54,438 nt of DNA, taken from Bacteroidota bacterium (GTDB taxonomy: Bacteria; Bacteroidota; Bacteroidia; Chitinophagales; Chitinophagaceae). The notes under the pieces were generated by a model that was not told the origin of the DNA, made no database searches, and worked only from the letters and a program-made list of their open reading frames with translations. This document shows positions 51,772 through 54,438 of this stretch, in pieces. Location of the stretch: positions 1-54,438 of the forward strand of contig JAKQJG010000008.1 of assembly GCA_029561305.1 (NCBI GenBank), read 5' to 3'. Both the position numbers and the translations under genes were made by a program. Every line of letters begins with the position of its first letter. Position 1 is the stretch's first letter.

Positions 51772-54258
51772 ATGCGTACTTTTATTATAATCCATTTATT
51801 GTTCATTTCCTCATTTTCTTATGGCCAGTCTCAAACTTTTTTGCCTGCGGTACAATGGGAAAGATTGTTAGGGGGAAATGAAAGCGATTGTGCCCTTGAC
51901 CTGATTGCCGAGGCAGGTGGCAGCATTGTGGCAGTTGGCAGATCTTATTCTACTGATGGAGATGTTAGCGGCCATCATGGCGACAGTACAAGCAGTGATG
52001 GATGGATTGTAAAACTCAATGCTTCCGGTAATATCCTTTGGCAAAGATCGGTCGGTGGTACATTGAATGATGAATTTGCTGCAATACTTGCCACTGCCGA
52101 TGGCGGATATTTGTGTGCAGGCAGCAGTTCTTCTGCAGATATGGATGTGCCGGCCAATAATGGCCTCGCTGATGCCTGGTTAGTAAAACTATCTGCCACT
52201 GGTGATATTGAGTGGAGCAGGAACTATGGTAATAATCTCATCAATAGTTTTGTTTCAGCCTGTGTAATGGATGATGGAAATATTGCAGCCATTATGGAAT
52301 CAAAACCTGATTTGTATCCATGGACAATTCCACAAACTTCAGTAATAAAATTTGATCCGCAGGGTAATATTTTATGGCAAACCGTTGCTGGCACAGGCAA
52401 AACAATTGTAGAAACAGACGATCGTAGATTACTAACATCGGCAGGTATTTTATTTGATGGAACAACAGGCGCAACATCGGCAGTAATATGGAACATGCCA
52501 AGTGGTGGAGCATCTTTAAAAAAAATAAGTGGGATAATTTATGCGGTAGTTGGAAGCTATAATGGAAGTGTCAACTTAGCAGGACATCTTGAAAGAACGG
52601 GAGAGAACACCTATAATTTCGTAAGCCGCGTATGGGCCACAGATTTTTCATCCGGAGACGAGTTTGGATTTCAAACGTCCTACGTCCCATTACCAAAAGG
52701 AATGGCATATTTATCTTCATCTGATTCTTATGTGGTTAGTGGATGGGTATCTCATTCCAGCAGGGGTGGAACGTATGAATATGGAGTATTAAGTACAGGT
52801 GGCGAAGCTGCTTTCATTCCTACCATCAACAGGGATGAGGATAGATTGTATTCGGTATGTGCCTTAAATAATGGAGATGAATTTGTGTGTGCAGGCGGAA
52901 GGTATGATGGTGTAAGGAATAAGTTCTGGGTAGTCAAATATTCCATGCGCAATATCATCAGGGGTAATGTTTTCTTCGACCAAAACAATAACAATATACA
53001 GGATGCCGGGGAACCTCCTTTTAACAATGTACTGGTAAGGTCTGTCAAAAACGTACAAAGCACATTCAACAAAACGATAAATGGTGTTTACAGTAATTTT
53101 GTTGATACAGGCTTTTATACCACATCGCCTGTACTATCACAACTTCCCTACTATACTGTTTCACCGGCCAATGATACCGTTACTTTCAGCAGTTTTAAAA
53201 ATATTGCTACCAGTAATTTTGCCGTACAAAAAATTGCGGATGCAAGGGATTATACCGTTTCATTGGCAGCTTATACACCTGCCAGGCCGGGTTTTCCTGT
53301 ACAGTACAAAATAACCTGTACCAATAAAGGCACCGATACCATTGTAAACAAAACCATCCAGTTTATTAAAGACAGTCATTTGCAATTGGTGCAAACCAAT
53401 CCATTGTTCGATGCATTGTCTGGTGATACTCTTTTGTGGAATGTGAATAATATCGCCCCGGGCGAAGAAGCTGTGCTGCACATTGACATGACGGTTGGTA
53501 CATCCAGCCCAGTAAGCATCGGAGATACACTTATATCTTATGCTTTTATTGACAGTACCGGGGATATTAACCCGGCAGATAATTCAGATGTTTTACTTCA
53601 GCAGGTAACCGGTTCTTTTGACCCTAATGATAAAACGGAAATACGTGGCGGGCAAATCACTAAACTGGAAGTGGAAAACGGAGAGTATCTTGAATATACC
53701 ATCCGTTTCCAGAACACTGGTAACGACACTGCTTTTAATGTCATCGTCCGGGATACCCTTGATAGCAGGCTGCAATGGTCCAGTGCAGAAGCCATCAGTG
53801 CCAGCCATCCCTATTCTTTAAAAGTAATGGAAGGAAGAAATGTGGAATGCCTGTTCCAGGATATTCAACTGGTGGACAGCCTGCGCAATGAACCGGCCAG
53901 CCATGGTTTTATCACTTACCGCATCAGGCCTAAAACAAACCTGGTAGTGGGTGATGTGGTGCGTAACGCTGCTTCTATTTATTTTGATTTCAATGCGCCT
54001 GTAAAAACAAATACACAAACAACATTAGTGGTACGGACCACCGCCATTTGGACCGGCGCTGTTGACAGCTTATGGGATAACCCCGGCAACTGGAACATTA
54101 ACCTGGTACCGGATGCAGAAACGGTGGTAATCATCCCGGCCAATGTGCCAAACAATCCGCTGGTAAATATCAACGCGGCCTGTTTTGCCTTGAGAGTGGA
54201 TAAAAATGGGGTGATCAATATTGGAGATGGCAATCAACTTGACGTAATGGGAAAGTAG
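51772..54258 (+). CDS. Large secreted multi-domain surface protein
   Basis: 828 residues with a signal peptide (about 1-19, ending SYGQ). Residues ~25-390 are propeller-like repeats of the pattern WxVKLxxxGxIxWxxxxGG followed by DDGGYLxxG. An SdrD B-like segment follows (~393-490, IIRGNVFFDQNNNNIQDAGEPP, with a calcium-binding look), then a DUF11/DUF7619-type region (~495-755, GSFDPNDKT, LEYTIRFQNTGNDTAFNV, IYFDFNAPVKTNT). It ends in a WTGAVDSLWDNPGNWN module typical of Bacteroidota surface proteins. No type IX C-terminal sorting domain is recognisable after it, which is odd for this architecture. Likely adhesive or structural. Confidence 0.82.
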   Translation: MRTFIIIHLLFISSFSYGQSQTFLPAVQWERLLGGNESDCALDLIAEAGGSIVAVGRSYSTDGDVSGHHGDSTSSDGWIVKLNASGNILWQRSVGGTLNDEFAAILATADGGYLCAGSSSSADMDVPANNGLADAWLVKLSATGDIEWSRNYGNNLINSFVSACVMDDGNIAAIMESKPDLYPWTIPQTSVIKFDPQGNILWQTVAGTGKTIVETDDRRLLTSAGILFDGTTGATSAVIWNMPSGGASLKKISGIIYAVVGSYNGSVNLAGHLERTGENTYNFVSRVWATDFSSGDEFGFQTSYVPLPKGMAYLSSSDSYVVSGWVSHSSRGGTYEYGVLSTGGEAAFIPTINRDEDRLYSVCALNNGDEFVCAGGRYDGVRNKFWVVKYSMRNIIRGNVFFDQNNNNIQDAGEPPFNNVLVRSVKNVQSTFNKTINGVYSNFVDTGFYTTSPVLSQLPYYTVSPANDTVTFSSFKNIATSNFAVQKIADARDYTVSLAAYTPARPGFPVQYKITCTNKGTDTIVNKTIQFIKDSHLQLVQTNPLFDALSGDTLLWNVNNIAPGEEAVLHIDMTVGTSSPVSIGDTLISYAFIDSTGDINPADNSDVLLQQVTGSFDPNDKTEIRGGQITKLEVENGEYLEYTIRFQNTGNDTAFNVIVRDTLDSRLQWSSAEAISASHPYSLKVMEGRNVECLFQDIQLVDSLRNEPASHGFITYRIRPKTNLVVGDVVRNAASIYFDFNAPVKTNTQTTLVVRTTAIWTGAVDSLWDNPGNWNINLVPDAETVVIIPANVPNNPLVNINAACFALRVDKNGVINIGDGNQLDVMGK

Positions 54259-54317
54259 CGTAAATAATTCTACATATTACAGAAGTGATTTCCGGGTATT
54301 TGAAATAATTTAAAAAG

Positions 54318-54350
54318 GAGCCAGGCGGTTTAGGTGCCCGGCTCTTTTTT
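54318..54350 (+). terminator. Rho-independent terminator after the secreted protein gene
   Basis: GAGCC (54318-54322) pairs with GGCTC (54340-54344), extended inside by GG/CC after one mismatch, and is followed by six T. Poly-A before the stem would let it work in both directions. Confidence 0.85.
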
Positions 54351-54385
54351 ATTTTACAATAATAGTAGTGATCACCATTAGAAAA

Positions 54386-54427
54386 TGATGGCCTGCAGGT
54401 TATTTTGCCTTTTTTTTAAGGCCATCA
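54386..54427. other. Stem-loop at the right edge
   Basis: TGATGGCCT (54386-54394) pairs perfectly with AGGCCATCA (54419-54427) around a 24-nt loop that contains T8. It may be a terminator or part of a repeat continuing beyond the window. Confidence 0.35.
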
Positions 54428-54438
54428 TAAAAATGTGG

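Noticed and set aside
1-54438. Defence island, prophage or mobile element
   Set aside because: No recombinase, transposase, phage structural, toxin-antitoxin or nuclease gene was found in any frame examined.

Overview
The window looks like chromosomal DNA of a free-living member of the Bacteroidota, most likely the Chitinophagaceae or a close family. This is inferred from gene content and signals, not from a database match. Start codons lack Shine-Dalgarno sequences, several starts are preceded by the Bacteroidota -7 box TAnnTTTG, there are very large secreted multi-domain surface proteins, a Bat (aerotolerance) protein, a long-form IspG, an LpxL-type acyltransferase and an mreBCD-mrdA-rodA cluster. 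No tRNA, rRNA, CRISPR array, integrase, transposase or phage gene was seen.

Layout. (1) 1-12261, minus strand: a cell-wall amidase, a NarL-type response regulator, its histidine kinase, a secreted beta-helix protein and the first ~2400 residues of a giant adhesin-like protein with five exact-period 228-bp repeats; the adhesin runs off the left edge. (2) 12351-15328, plus: a secreted M48 metalloprotease and a secreted protein of unknown function. (3) 15406-21143: acyl-CoA dehydrogenase, MarR regulator, family 2 glycosyltransferase, small outer-membrane barrel protein and an AlkB-type membrane monooxygenase. (4) 21219-25427, minus: two peptide transporters (OPT and POT types) separated by a terminator; the POT protein carries an unusual duplicated insertion. 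(5) 25636-33345, plus: purD, then mreB, mreC, mreD, mrdA (PBP2) and rodA, the elongasome. (6) 33362-40889: small housekeeping genes (HIT hydrolase, SET methyltransferase, GreA, 2-hydroxyacid dehydrogenase, RidA, a stand-alone 3-hydroxyacyl-CoA dehydrogenase domain coupled to tsaB, an ArsR regulator, an ETHE1-like persulfide dioxygenase with rhodanese domains, an LpxL-type acyltransferase). (7) 40916-45583, minus: nadB, ispG and a lipoprotein. (8) 45968-51661, minus: a BatB-BatC fusion, an SGNH protein plus MBOAT acyltransferase (an O-acetylation pair whose MBOAT gene is broken by one missing A in an A run), a class D beta-lactamase and a DUF3109 protein. (9) 51772-54258, plus: a secreted multi-domain protein.

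The main theme is the cell envelope: peptidoglycan synthesis and shape (mreBCD, mrdA, rodA), peptidoglycan cleavage (amidase), beta-lactam defence (class D enzyme), lipid A acylation, polymer O-acetylation and large surface proteins. The most unusual signals are the A6 frameshift in the MBOAT gene, a 14-bp tandem duplication inside the beta-lactamase signal peptide, the duplicated insertion in the POT transporter, the buried second signal peptide in the BatB-BatC fusion, and several intergenic repeat or palindrome elements. No clear candidate for a wholly new defence or mobile system was found.
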